Shown here one piece after another: positions 40,076 through 49,941 of a stretch of DNA of 64,000 bases. Under the pieces are notes generated by a model. It saw only the letters and a program-made list of their open reading frames with translations, made no database searches and had not been told where the DNA came from. Positions within the stretch are counted from its first letter, which is position 1. Each line of letters starts with the position of its first letter. A program made the position numbers and the translations under genes. This DNA is from UBA1479 sp964012715. GTDB lineage: Bacteria > Pseudomonadota > Alphaproteobacteria > Rhodospirillales > Casp-alpha2. The stretch covers positions 1 through 64,000 of the forward strand of contig CAXGUG010000004.1 in NCBI GenBank assembly GCA_964012715.1, read 5' to 3'.

Positions 40076-41131
40076 ATGATCGAGGAACTCAACGACCGTT
40101 CGCGCCAGATCTTTCGCGAGATCGTCGAAAGCTACGTCGAAACGGGCGAGCCCGTGGGCTCCCGCACGTTGGCGCGCCGCTTGCCGGTCTCGCTGTCGCC
40201 CGCGACGGTGCGCAACGTCATGGCCGATCTGGAAGACATGGGTTTGTTGTTCTCGCCCCATACGTCCGCCGGGCGGCTGCCGACGGAATCCGGCCTGCGC
40301 CTCTATGTCGACGGGCTGCTCGAGGTCGGGAATCTGACCGAAACCGAACGCGCCTCGATCAAAAGCCAATGCGCGGGTACCTCCAGCTCGGTCGAGGGTC
40401 TGTTGGAACAAGCGACGCAGACGCTCTCGGGCTTGGCCCATTGCGCGTCGCTGGTGGTCGCGCCCAAGACCGAAAGCCCGCTCAAGCATATTGAATTCGT
40501 ACACCTCAGCCCCGGTCGCGCCCTGGTCATCCTGGTCACGGAATCGGGTGTGGTCGAAAACCGGATCATGGAAATCCCGGCCGACCTGCCGGCGTCGGCT
40601 TTGGTTCAGGCGACGAACTATCTGTCGGCCAAGCTGGTCGGGCGCAGCATCACTGATGCCCACGGCGACATCATGACCGAGTTGGAAAACCAGCGCGCGC
40701 AGTTGGACGAGCTGACCGCCCGCCTGGTCGAGGGCGGCTTGGCGACCTGGGCCGGGGGCGACGCCTCGTCCGGCGGGTCGCTGATCGTGCGCGGTCAGGC
40801 GCATCTGTTGGAAGACGTCAATCTGGTCACCGATCTGGAACGCATTCGCGGCCTGTTCTCGGCTTTGGAAACCAAGGAACAGATGCTGCGTATTCTGTCG
40901 ATGGCCGACACTGCCGACGGCGTGCAGATTTTCATCGGCGCGGACAATACCTTGTTCAATGTGTCGGGCTGCGCCATGGTCGTGCGCTCGTACCGCAACG
41001 AACAACAACAGATCATCGGCGCGGTCGGGGTCATCGGCCCGACCCGCATGAACTATTCCCGCATCATCCCCATGGTCGATTACACCGCCGATCTGATCGG
41101 CGGCTTCATCGGCGCCGGGCGTCGGCGCTAA
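40076..41131 (+). CDS. hrcA: Heat-inducible transcription repressor HrcA
   Basis: HrcA represses class I heat-shock genes by binding CIRCE elements, with GroE as co-factor for folding. The 351-residue protein has the N-terminal winged helix: ELNDRSRQIFREIVESYVETGEPVGSRTLARRLPVSLSPATVRNVMADLEDMGLLFSPHTSAGRLPTESGLR. The GAF-like and dimerisation parts follow (GRALVILVTESGVVENRI), ending with VIGPTRMNYSRIIPMVDYTADLIGGFI. ATG 40076 is used; an open frame runs further upstream without family similarity. No CIRCE site occurs in this window, so its operators (usually at groESL) lie elsewhere. It is 57 bases before grpE. Confidence 0.96.
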   Translation: MIEELNDRSRQIFREIVESYVETGEPVGSRTLARRLPVSLSPATVRNVMADLEDMGLLFSPHTSAGRLPTESGLRLYVDGLLEVGNLTETERASIKSQCAGTSSSVEGLLEQATQTLSGLAHCASLVVAPKTESPLKHIEFVHLSPGRALVILVTESGVVENRIMEIPADLPASALVQATNYLSAKLVGRSITDAHGDIMTELENQRAQLDELTARLVEGGLATWAGGDASSGGSLIVRGQAHLLEDVNLVTDLERIRGLFSALETKEQMLRILSMADTADGVQIFIGADNTLFNVSGCAMVVRSYRNEQQQIIGAVGVIGPTRMNYSRIIPMVDYTADLIGGFIGAGRRR

Positions 41132-41188
41132 CATCGCCGCTGCTCCGGACGGCAGAACGCACCAAAGGAACCCCCCAAAGGAACCGAC

Positions 41189-41932
41189 ATGTCAGAAAGC
41201 AAACCTGAACAGACACCTGAGCAAACACCCGACGAGGCGCCCGCCCCCGAAGGCGCCGCCGCGCCGGAAGGCGAGGCCCCGATCCCGTCGATGACCCGCG
41301 ACGCCGACACCGCGCCCGAGGACACCGCCCCGGCGGAAGACGACCTGGCCGCGCGCGTGGCCGAGCTGGAAGCGCAGCTGACCGAAACCAAGGACCACAT
41401 GCTGCGCGCCCTGGCCGAGGCCGAAAACGTGCGTCGCCGGGCCGAGCGCGACAAACAGGATGCGTCGAAATACGCGGTCGCTTCGTTCGCCCGCGACGTG
41501 CTGGGCGTGGGCGACAACCTGCGCCGCGCGCTCGACAGTATCGACGCCGAGGCGCGTAAAACCTCCGACACGCTGGAAACCCTGGCGACCGGCGTGGAAA
41601 TGACCGAACGCGAATTGCTGTCGGCGATGGAACGCAACGGCATCAAGCGGATTGATCCGCTGGGCCAGCGGTTCGATTCCAACGCCCATGAGGCGCTGTT
41701 CGAAATCCCCGATGAAAGCAAGCCGCAGGGCACGGTCGCCCAAGTGATCGAAGCCGGCTACATGCTGCACGATCGTCTGCTGCGCCCGGCCAAGGTCGGC
41801 GTGACCAAGGGCGGGCCGAAGCCCGAACCGGTCGCCCCGGCGGCCCCGGCGGGCGAGGCTGCATCCGGCGACGGTAAGGCCTATGAACAGGGCGGCCCCG
41901 GCGCGGGCGGTCAGGTCAACGAGGAGCTATAG
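41189..41932 (+). CDS. grpE: Nucleotide exchange factor GrpE
   Basis: GrpE releases ADP from DnaK and so drives the chaperone cycle. The 247-residue protein has an acidic, Pro/Ala-rich N-terminal part, the long coiled coil (about 50-115: EDDLAARVAELEAQLTETKDHMLRALAEAENVRRRAERDKQDASKYA), and the beta wing with FDSNAHEALFEIPDESKPQGTVAQVIEAGYMLHDRLLRPAKVGVTKG. The C-terminal tail of about 40 residues is low complexity (Pro/Ala/Gly). AAAGGAACCGAC precedes the ATG. It lies between hrcA and dnaK. Confidence 0.96.
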   Translation: MSESKPEQTPEQTPDEAPAPEGAAAPEGEAPIPSMTRDADTAPEDTAPAEDDLAARVAELEAQLTETKDHMLRALAEAENVRRRAERDKQDASKYAVASFARDVLGVGDNLRRALDSIDAEARKTSDTLETLATGVEMTERELLSAMERNGIKRIDPLGQRFDSNAHEALFEIPDESKPQGTVAQVIEAGYMLHDRLLRPAKVGVTKGGPKPEPVAPAAPAGEAASGDGKAYEQGGPGAGGQVNEEL

Positions 41933-41971
41933 GAAATCCACGCGAATGCCGTTGAAATCCAGGTGAAATCC
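41933..41971. repeat. Three GAAATCC direct repeats ahead of dnaK
   Basis: GAAATCC occurs at 41933, 41954 and 41965, that is 21 and 11 bases apart, close to two turns and one turn of the helix. They start directly after the grpE stop and end about 38 bases before the candidate dnaK -35. A complementary GGATTT lies at 41989-41994. Regulator binding is a suggestion from spacing only. Confidence 0.5.
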
Positions 41972-42008
41972 GGGCGGTTGATTGCTTTGGATTTTACCGT
42001 TCGGCGGG

Positions 42009-42038
42009 TTGCGGGGGGCTTTCGGCCCTCTTATATAA
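42009..42038 (+). promoter_or_regulatory. Candidate dnaK promoter
   Basis: TTGCGG (42009-42014) precedes the AT-rich TTATATAA (42031-42038) preceded by CCCTC. The layout could serve the housekeeping sigma (TTGCGG, TTATAT with 16-17 bases between) or, with CCCTCTTATA, an alphaproteobacterial RpoH-like factor. The resulting leader before dnaK would be about 190 bases. No further gene lies in the gap 41933-42228. Confidence 0.35.
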
Positions 42039-42228
42039 CCCCCGAACCGCAATGGTCTTTGCTGCGGTTTTGGCAGGAGCCTGTTAACCCTGGGCCGTGT
42101 AATGTAGCGGCGGAAAACTTTTCTTCCCGCCGGGCATGGGTTAATGAGCCCCTGAAACATTGATGGAAGCCTCCGGAGGGCGCCGCGATCGGGCCCTGGA
42201 CGGTTTGCCTAAAGGAAAGGACATACAA

Positions 42229-44163
<1,935 letters not shown>

Positions 44164-44172
44164 GTTTCGGAT

Positions 44173-44197
44173 GCGCCGGGGGAATTTCTCCCGGCGC
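44173..44197 (+). terminator. Hairpin in the dnaK-dnaJ gap
   Basis: GCGCCGGG (44173-44180) pairs with CCCGGCGC (44190-44197) over a nine-base loop, nine bases after the dnaK stop. It has no T-run beyond TTCTCC, so it may be a partial terminator or an mRNA 3'-end stabiliser that makes dnaK more abundant than dnaJ. Confidence 0.6.
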
Positions 44198-44248
44198 TTC
44201 TCCGAACGGGGTCTCTTTCCATTGTCCTGATGTCCGGGAGGACCTTCG

Positions 44249-45397
44249 ATGGCTGACAAGCGCGATTACTATGACATTCTCGGCGTGAAGAACGACGCCG
44301 ACGAAGGCGAGTTGAAAAGCGCCTATCGCAAGCTCGCGATGAAATACCATCCCGACCGCAATCCCGATGACCAGGAAGCCGAGAAGAAGTTCAAGGAACT
44401 GAACGAGGCTTATGAGGTTCTGAAGGACGCGGAAAGGCGGGCCGCCTATGACCGCTTCGGTCATGCCGCGTTCGAAGGCGGCGGTGGCGGCGGCTACGAA
44501 GGCTTCGGCGGCGGCGGGCAGGGTTTTTCCGGCTTCGGCGATATCTTCGAAGAAATGTTCGGCGAGTTCATGGGCGGCCGGGGTGGCCGCGGTGGGCATG
44601 CGGGCGGCCATGGGGCCGACCTGCGCTACAACATGGACCTGTCGTTGGAAGAAGCCTTCCACGGCAAGAAGGCCGAAATCCGCGTGCCGACCTCGGTCTC
44701 CTGCGAGGCCTGCGACGGCACGGGGTCCGAGGGCGGTGCCGCGCCGACCACTTGTCCCACTTGCGGCGGCGCTGGTCGCGTGCGCTCGCAATCCGGTTTC
44801 TTCACGGTCGAACGGACCTGCCCGACCTGTCAGGGCCGGGGCACGGTGATCAAGGACCCCTGCAAGGTTTGCGGCGGGGCCGGGCGCGTGCACAAGGAAA
44901 AGACCCTCAGCGTCACCATCCCCGCCGGGGTCGAGGACGGCACGCGCATTCGCCTCTCCGGCGAGGGCGAGGCTGGTCTGCGCGGCGCGCCGCCGGGCGA
45001 TTTGTATCTGTTCCTGGCGATCCGCCCGCACCGCTTCTTCCACCGCGACGGCGCGGACATCCACTGCCGCGTGCCGATCCCCATGACCACGGCGGCCCTG
45101 GGCGGCCAGGTCGAGGTGCCGACGATCGAAGGCAAGCTCGCCCGCATCACCATTCCGGCGGGCACGCCGACGGGCCATCAACTGCGCCTGTCGGGCAAGG
45201 GCATGTCGGTCATGCGGTCCAAGGCGCGCGGCGACATGTTCGTCCAGGTCCAGGTCGAAACCCCGCAGAACCTGACCGACAAGCAGAAAGAGCTGCTCAA
45301 GGAATTCGCGGATGCCAGCGACCAGAAAACCCAGAACCCCCAATCCACCGGCTTCTTCGACAAGGTCAAAGAGCTGTGGGAGGACCTGAAGGACTAG
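44249..45397 (+). CDS. dnaJ: Molecular chaperone DnaJ (Hsp40)
   Basis: DnaJ delivers substrates to DnaK and triggers ATP hydrolysis. The 382-residue protein is a full type I DnaJ. It has the J domain with the HPD motif (MKYHPDRNPDDQEAEKKFKELNEAY), a Gly/Phe-rich stretch (FEGGGGGGYEGFGGGGQGFSGFG), four zinc-finger repeats (CEACDGTG, CPTCGGAG, CPTCQGRG, CKVCGGAG) and the C-terminal substrate-binding domains. GGGAGGA precedes ATG 44249. It follows dnaK in the same direction and ends at the hairpin at 45400-45422. Confidence 0.98.
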   Translation: MADKRDYYDILGVKNDADEGELKSAYRKLAMKYHPDRNPDDQEAEKKFKELNEAYEVLKDAERRAAYDRFGHAAFEGGGGGGYEGFGGGGQGFSGFGDIFEEMFGEFMGGRGGRGGHAGGHGADLRYNMDLSLEEAFHGKKAEIRVPTSVSCEACDGTGSEGGAAPTTCPTCGGAGRVRSQSGFFTVERTCPTCQGRGTVIKDPCKVCGGAGRVHKEKTLSVTIPAGVEDGTRIRLSGEGEAGLRGAPPGDLYLFLAIRPHRFFHRDGADIHCRVPIPMTTAALGGQVEVPTIEGKLARITIPAGTPTGHQLRLSGKGMSVMRSKARGDMFVQVQVETPQNLTDKQKELLKEFADASDQKTQNPQSTGFFDKVKELWEDLKD

Positions 45398-45399
45398 TC

Positions 45400-45422
45400 T
45401 TCAGGACGGTTCCTGGATTTTT
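45400..45422 (+). terminator. Intrinsic terminator after dnaJ
   Basis: TTCAGGA (45400-45406) pairs with TCCTGGA (45411-45417) with one T-G pair and a CGGT loop, followed by TTTTT (45418-45422). It lies directly after the dnaJ stop and before dapB. Confidence 0.7.
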
Positions 45423-45490
45423 GGGTTCCCTTCCGGCGTCGCTCTCCATAGATTCCCCTCAAGCAAATCGGGCGGGAACGGAGTGATCCT

Positions 45491-46291
45491 ATGAAAATCG
45501 GAATTGTCGGTTGCTGCGGGCGGATGGGTCGGATGTTGACCCAGACCGTGTTGGACACGGCGGGCGCCAGCCTGTCCGGCGGCACGGAGCAATCGGGCAG
45601 CCCCTATATCGGCCAGGACATGGGCCTGATGGTCGGCGCCGGTGCGGTCGGCGCGCTGGTCAGCGACGACGCGGCGGCGGTGTTCGCGGCGGCCGACGTG
45701 GTCATCGATTTCACCGTTCCAGCGGCGACGGCGACCCATGCGGCGATGGCGGCCCAGGCCGGAACGGCCATGGTCATCGGCACCACGGGCCTGAGCGCCG
45801 AGCAGCAGGCCGCGGTCGACGCGGCGGCGGCGAAGGTGCCGGTCGTGCAGGCGGGCAACATGTCGCTCGGCGTCAACCTGCTGGTCGGTCTGGCCAAGCA
45901 GGCGGCGGCGATCCTCGGCCCCGACTACGACATCGAGGTCGTGGAAATGCACCATAAGCACAAGATCGACGCGCCCTCGGGCACGGCGTTGATGCTGGGC
46001 AAGGCCGCCGCCGAAGGGCGCGGCATCGATCATGACGCCAGTGCGGTGATGAGCCGCGAGGGCCATACCGGCCCGCGCCCGGACGGGACCATCGGCTATG
46101 CCACTCTGCGCGGCGGCGACGTGGTTGGGGACCATACGGTGATCTTCGCCGGTCCGGCGGAACGGATCGAGCTGACCCACCGCGCGGGCGGGCGCGATAT
46201 ATTCGCCCGCGGCGCGGTGCGCGCGGCCCTGTGGTGCGAGGGCAAGGCCCCCGGCCTGTATTCGATGCGGGATGTGTTGGGCCTGAGCTAG
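45491..46291 (+). CDS. dapB: 4-hydroxy-tetrahydrodipicolinate reductase
   Basis: DapB reduces 4-hydroxy-tetrahydrodipicolinate with NAD(P)H on the way to meso-diaminopimelate and lysine. The 266-residue protein has the Rossmann start KIGIVGCCGRMGRMLTQTV, DVVIDFTVPAATATHAAMAAQAGTAMVIGTTG, and the substrate site VEMHHKHKIDAPSGTALMLGKAAAEGRG. GGAG precedes the ATG. The gene should have its own promoter after the dnaJ terminator. It converges with the DUF2244 gene over 15 bases. The dapB next to dnaJ order is common in alphaproteobacteria. Confidence 0.97.
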   Translation: MKIGIVGCCGRMGRMLTQTVLDTAGASLSGGTEQSGSPYIGQDMGLMVGAGAVGALVSDDAAAVFAAADVVIDFTVPAATATHAAMAAQAGTAMVIGTTGLSAEQQAAVDAAAAKVPVVQAGNMSLGVNLLVGLAKQAAAILGPDYDIEVVEMHHKHKIDAPSGTALMLGKAAAEGRGIDHDASAVMSREGHTGPRPDGTIGYATLRGGDVVGDHTVIFAGPAERIELTHRAGGRDIFARGAVRAALWCEGKAPGLYSMRDVLGLS

Positions 46292-46306
46292 TCCCGCGAC
46301 CAAACT

Positions 46307-46822
46307 TTAGATCAAGGCGGGATTGCGGACGTCGTCCAAAACCCGCTTCAGGGTTTCGGCGGTCGATTTCTTTTCGTCCAAGGTCAGGAAGCGGCCGATC
46401 GCCAATGACCGCCCGTGCGAGCGCAGCAACAGGCGCGAGCCCAATCCCTTCGGCTCATCCACCTGTATCTGCAGCCATTGCGGCTGAAAGGTCCAGCGGT
46501 CGCGCTTGCCCCAATGGCTGACCCGTTCGACGCTCAGTTCGCGGGGCGTGACGGCAATGGTCTCGACCTCGCGCCCGCGCCGCAGGTTCAGCCGGAACAA
46601 ACCGTAGAGCAGCAGCAGCTCGCCACCCAAAAACGGAAACACCGGCCAGGCCCCGATCACGATCAACAGCGCCGCCAGCGGCACCCAGAACACGGCCAAC
46701 ACCCACATGAAAATATGAACGCCACGCAGCGTCGCCGATCGATGCGGGCGCAGCTCGGTCCGGAAGACGCAGGCGTCTGGATCGTATTCGTGACCGTGAT
46801 CGTTTTCGTCCATGAACCGCAT
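46307..46822 (-). CDS. DUF2244 family membrane protein
   Basis: A 171-residue protein of the DUF2244 family. After FRTELRPHRSATLRGVHIFMWVLAVFWVPLAALLIVIGAWPVFPFLGGELLLLYGLF come two membrane segments (about 40-85), followed by a soluble domain with RRGREVETIAVTPRELSVERVSHWGKRDRWTFQPQWLQIQVDE. Function is unknown. Two ATGs are possible (46822, 46813) and cannot be separated; I use the first. In many alphaproteobacteria DUF2244 sits beside nth; here a cyclase gene lies between them. Confidence 0.85.
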   Translation of the reverse strand: MRFMDENDHGHEYDPDACVFRTELRPHRSATLRGVHIFMWVLAVFWVPLAALLIVIGAWPVFPFLGGELLLLYGLFRLNLRRGREVETIAVTPRELSVERVSHWGKRDRWTFQPQWLQIQVDEPKGLGSRLLLRSHGRSLAIGRFLTLDEKKSTAETLKRVLDDVRNPALI

Positions 46823-46872
46823 GATACGCAAGCCGGGGCGGGGTCGAAAAGGGCCTTCGTCAATTGCCCGGA

Positions 46873-48141
46873 TCAAGTTCCTGCCGGGCTGATGAAGCGA
46901 TGAATGCGCACGGCTTCGCGCCGACCCTTGACGGTGATCGGCTCTTCCGGACCGAAGCCGTCGCCAGCGCCCGGGCCGGCGGCCGTCAGGGTGTCGGCAT
47001 CGGTCACGATCTCGCCGGCGCCGGCAGCGGAACACAGCCGGGCGGACACGTTCACGCCATCGCCGATCACGGTGAAGTCGCGGCGGTGGGCGGCCCCAAT
47101 CGCGCCGGAAATGACCTCGCCGGTATAAACGCCGATGCCGACCGGGCGCGGCAGGTTGGCGCGGGTCAGCTCGGACTGAACGTCGCGCGCGGCGGCCAGG
47201 GCGCGGGCCTCGGCGTCCGCGCCGTCGAACCGGGCCAGCAGGGCATCGCCGATCATCTTGTCGACGTCGCCGCCATGGGCCTCGACGGCGGCGACCTGGA
47301 TGCCCATCAATTCGTTCAGGAACCAGACCACACGCTCCGGCGGGTTGCTTTCCGAATAGCCGGTGAAGTCGCGGGCGTCGGAATAGAACAGGGTCAGGCG
47401 CACACGCTGCGACGGGATGTCGCCGCCGCCCCGCGCGGCATCGACGGCGCTGGCCGAGACGAAACTTTCCAGTTTGCGTTGGGTGTCGGCCAGGGCGCGG
47501 GACCGGCTGTCGATTTCGCGCTGGCCGCGCCGGACCAAAAGGCCCAATCCGACCAGCAGCAGGACCAGCCCGATCACGGGGACGACCGCCGCCAGAACGC
47601 CCGAGCGATAGAGCAAGGCGTCCAGGTAGTCGACCGGTTCGTACAGTTCGAACACGGCGGCGATGTCGCCGTTGGCGTCTCGTACCGGGACGTAGATTTC
47701 ATACAGGTCCTGGCCGTTTTCCTTGATCCGGACCAGGACCGGCGTGCCGTCGAATACAACGGTCTTCATCGCCGCATTGGTCTCGCGCTTGGCGAAATCG
47801 GCGGCGTCGGTCGAATACAGGACCTGCCCCGCCAGGTTGTAGACCTTCATCGCCTGAATGCGCAGTTCGCGGACTTCCTGTTCGATCGCGGGGCGCAGCT
47901 TTTCATGGTCGGCGCGGGTATCGCCATGGGCCAATAGATGGGCCCAGGCCTCGGGCGCGGAATGGGACACGGCAGCGGAAACGGCCTCGGCCCGTTGGCG
48001 GGCGAGTTCCAGGTAAATGCTTTCCGTCGTTCGGATCACGGCGAACACGCTGGCGGCGACCATAGCCCCCAACAGGACCACCAGCCCCGGCGCGATGCGC
48101 TGCCAGAAATGCCGCTTGAGGGGATAAGATGTGTCGTTCAT
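46873..48141 (-). CDS. Class III adenylate cyclase with periplasmic sensor
   Basis: A 422-residue membrane cyclase. TM1 is about residues 17-36 and TM2 about 182-203. Between them lies a periplasmic sensor with a Cache-like end (GQDLYEIYVPVRDANGDIAAVFELYEPVDYLDALLY). The catalytic domain (245-415) keeps the residues needed for activity: metal ligands D255 (FYSDARDFT) and D299 (DKMIGDALL), the adenine-selecting pair K295 and T357 (RRDFTVIGDGVNVSARL), and transition-state N364 and R368. It should make cyclic AMP; the trigger is unknown. It is divergent from nth and 50 bases before the DUF2244 gene. Confidence 0.92.
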   Translation of the reverse strand: MNDTSYPLKRHFWQRIAPGLVVLLGAMVAASVFAVIRTTESIYLELARQRAEAVSAAVSHSAPEAWAHLLAHGDTRADHEKLRPAIEQEVRELRIQAMKVYNLAGQVLYSTDAADFAKRETNAAMKTVVFDGTPVLVRIKENGQDLYEIYVPVRDANGDIAAVFELYEPVDYLDALLYRSGVLAAVVPVIGLVLLLVGLGLLVRRGQREIDSRSRALADTQRKLESFVSASAVDAARGGGDIPSQRVRLTLFYSDARDFTGYSESNPPERVVWFLNELMGIQVAAVEAHGGDVDKMIGDALLARFDGADAEARALAAARDVQSELTRANLPRPVGIGVYTGEVISGAIGAAHRRDFTVIGDGVNVSARLCSAAGAGEIVTDADTLTAAGPGAGDGFGPEEPITVKGRREAVRIHRFISPAGT

Positions 48142-48246
48142 CGGTTGTTCCGCGCCTTTGCTCGGTGCAATCTATCGGCCCCCCGCCCCGCCGGGCATGA
48201 CTTGAGTCAATTGCCGGTATCCGGCCCCCGCCGTGAAGAAAGTGCC

Positions 48247-48879
48247 ATGAAGAAAGCAGACGTCGAGGAATTTTACCGCCGCCTCCAGGAACAGAACCCG
48301 GAGCCGAAGGGAGAGTTGGACTGGGTCAACCCGTTCACCCTGTTGGTTGCCGTGGTGTTGTCGGCCCAGGCCACGGATGTCGGCGTGAACAAGGCCACGG
48401 GACCGTTGTTCAAGATCGCCGACACGCCGGAGAAAATGGCCGCATTGGGCGAGGCCACGATCAGGGATTACGTGAAGACCATCGGCTTGTACCGCACCAA
48501 GGCCGCCAATGTATATAAGTTGTCGCAGATATTGATCGCGCAATACGGATCGGAAGTTCCCAACGATCAGGCGGCGTTGGAAGCCCTGCCCGGCGTCGGG
48601 CGCAAGACCGCCAACGTGGTCCGCAACATCGCCTTCGGCGAGCCGACCATCGCCGTCGATACTCATATTTTCCGGATCGGAAACCGTACCGGCCTTGCCC
48701 CCGGCAAGACGCCGCTGGCGGTTGAAAAGAAATTGCTGAAGGTCACGCCCCAGGCCTACATGCGCCACGCCCATCACTGGCTGATCCTGCATGGCCGCTA
48801 CGTCTGCAAGGCGCGAAAGCCCGATTGTCAGGTCTGCGTCGTCGCTGACCTGTGCCGGTTCAAGGGAAAGACGGTTTAA
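48247..48879 (+). CDS. nth: Endonuclease III
   Basis: Nth removes oxidised pyrimidines from DNA and cuts the abasic site. The 210-residue protein has the helix-hairpin-helix LPGVGRKTANVV with nucleophile K120, catalytic D138 in TIAVDTHIFRIGNRTGL, and the [4Fe-4S] ligands C187-X6-C194-X2-C197-X5-C203 in VCKARKPDCQVCVVADLC. ATG 48247 follows GAAGAAAG; the upstream open frame belongs to no gene. It converges with the lipoprotein gene over 13 bases. Confidence 0.97.
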   Translation: MKKADVEEFYRRLQEQNPEPKGELDWVNPFTLLVAVVLSAQATDVGVNKATGPLFKIADTPEKMAALGEATIRDYVKTIGLYRTKAANVYKLSQILIAQYGSEVPNDQAALEALPGVGRKTANVVRNIAFGEPTIAVDTHIFRIGNRTGLAPGKTPLAVEKKLLKVTPQAYMRHAHHWLILHGRYVCKARKPDCQVCVVADLCRFKGKTV

Positions 48880-48892
48880 CCAGTTCGGCGTG

Positions 48893-49342
48893 TTAACCGC
48901 GCGTGCGCGGGGTCACGCTGATGCAGGCCTCGCGGTCGACGGTCTTACCCTTGGTGTTGCGGGCCTCGACATGGGCGACGCGCCCGGCGGTGTTGTCCTT
49001 GCCGTCGTGATACAGGAACACGTCCAGCATGCAATCCGCGCCGCGAAAGCGCAGGATTTCCGCCTGCTTGTCGACCCGGCGAAAGGCCGGGGGGCCGAAC
49101 GTCGCCAACAAATCCGGGCGGGTGAAGCCCAAAACCTCATCCGCGGTGACATGGGGCAGGGGCGGGAGGGCCGTGACCTCGGGTCCGTTTGAAGACGGCA
49201 TTGTCGACGACGGGGCGGCGGCGGCCTTCATCGGGGTTTCCGCCACGGGCACGAAGCCGGCCATGTCGTCCGTCGCGCAAGCGCTCAGCAGGCCGCCCGC
49301 CAGGAGCGGCCCGAGAAGGACGTGAAATCGGGGAAAGGCCAC
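48893..49342 (-). CDS. Putative lipoprotein of unknown function
   Basis: A 149-residue protein starting at GTG 49342, with a short signal peptide and lipobox LLSAC (C22). The first 60 mature residues are Pro/Ala/Ser-rich. The rest forms a compact domain, HVTADEVLGFTRPDLLATFGPPAFRRVDKQAEILRFRGADCMLDVFLYHDG and AHVEARNTKGKTVDREACISV, with two cysteines that could pair. The FTRPDLLATFGPP segment resembles SmpA/OmlA-type lipoproteins, but I cannot name a family. It starts four bases after the bactofilin stop, so it is third in an EI24-bactofilin-lipoprotein unit. The ORF extends upstream into bactofilin but without likely coding. Confidence 0.72.
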   Translation of the reverse strand: MAFPRFHVLLGPLLAGGLLSACATDDMAGFVPVAETPMKAAAAPSSTMPSSNGPEVTALPPLPHVTADEVLGFTRPDLLATFGPPAFRRVDKQAEILRFRGADCMLDVFLYHDGKDNTAGRVAHVEARNTKGKTVDREACISVTPRTRG

Positions 49343-49346
49343 CGAC

Positions 49347-49931
49347 CTAGTCGCGGCTGTCGTCCAGGGTCTGCATGTCGCCGGCGATCTCGCCACCCTG
49401 TTCGATGACGATCCGGCCATAGCGGATCTTGCCTTGGACCCGGCCACCGGCGCGCACGATCAAACGGCCGCGGGCAGTCAGTTCGCCTTCGAAACGACCA
49501 GAAATGTCCGCTTCTTCGACGTCGGCGTTGCCTTTGAACACGCCCGTGGGGGCGATTTCGATCAACCGCGCGCCGGGCAGGGTCACTTCGACCTGGCCTT
49601 CGACGATCAGGCGGTCGCAGGAATTGATTTCACCGGTCAGGGAAATGTCGCGTCCGACGATCAATCGCTTCTGGTCCGAGCCGGAATCCAGCGAACGGGC
49701 GCGTTCGATGCGCCGCGCGGTGCTGGGCACTTCGGGCGGGCGGCGATGCATGTCGCTGCTCATGCCGGACGAAGCCGGCGGCTTCGGCGCGTGCGAGCCC
49801 TTACGGGAAAAGGGTTTCAGGGGGGGAGCGGACAAATCGCCGCTGTCTTCGTTGTGTTCGTCGCTCACGTCCGTTTCCTTCCGGGCGGCCGGCGCCGTTT
49901 CGGGCGAGCCGCCCTTCTTCTTCCCAAACAT
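49347..49931 (-). CDS. Bactofilin family polymer-forming protein
   Basis: A 194-residue bactofilin (DUF583). Bactofilins polymerise without nucleotide into filaments on the inner membrane and organise cell-wall enzymes, stalks or other polar structures. The beta-helix core (about 85-185) shows repeats such as RLIVGRDISLTGEINSCDRLIVEGQVEV, RLIEIAPTGVFKGNADVEEADISGRFEGELTARGRLIVRAGGRVQGKIRYGRIVIEQGGEIAGDM. The 80-residue N-terminal part is disordered and charged, longer than usual. ATG 49931 follows AGTAGG; a GTG two codons earlier is possible. No M23 peptidase or other usual partner is adjacent. Confidence 0.93.
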   Translation of the reverse strand: MFGKKKGGSPETAPAARKETDVSDEHNEDSGDLSAPPLKPFSRKGSHAPKPPASSGMSSDMHRRPPEVPSTARRIERARSLDSGSDQKRLIVGRDISLTGEINSCDRLIVEGQVEVTLPGARLIEIAPTGVFKGNADVEEADISGRFEGELTARGRLIVRAGGRVQGKIRYGRIVIEQGGEIAGDMQTLDDSRD

Positions 49932-49941
49932 AGACACCTAC

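Noticed and set aside
41963..42163. 66-codon open frame between grpE and dnaK
   Set aside because: No ribosome site; covers the candidate dnaK promoter and leader.
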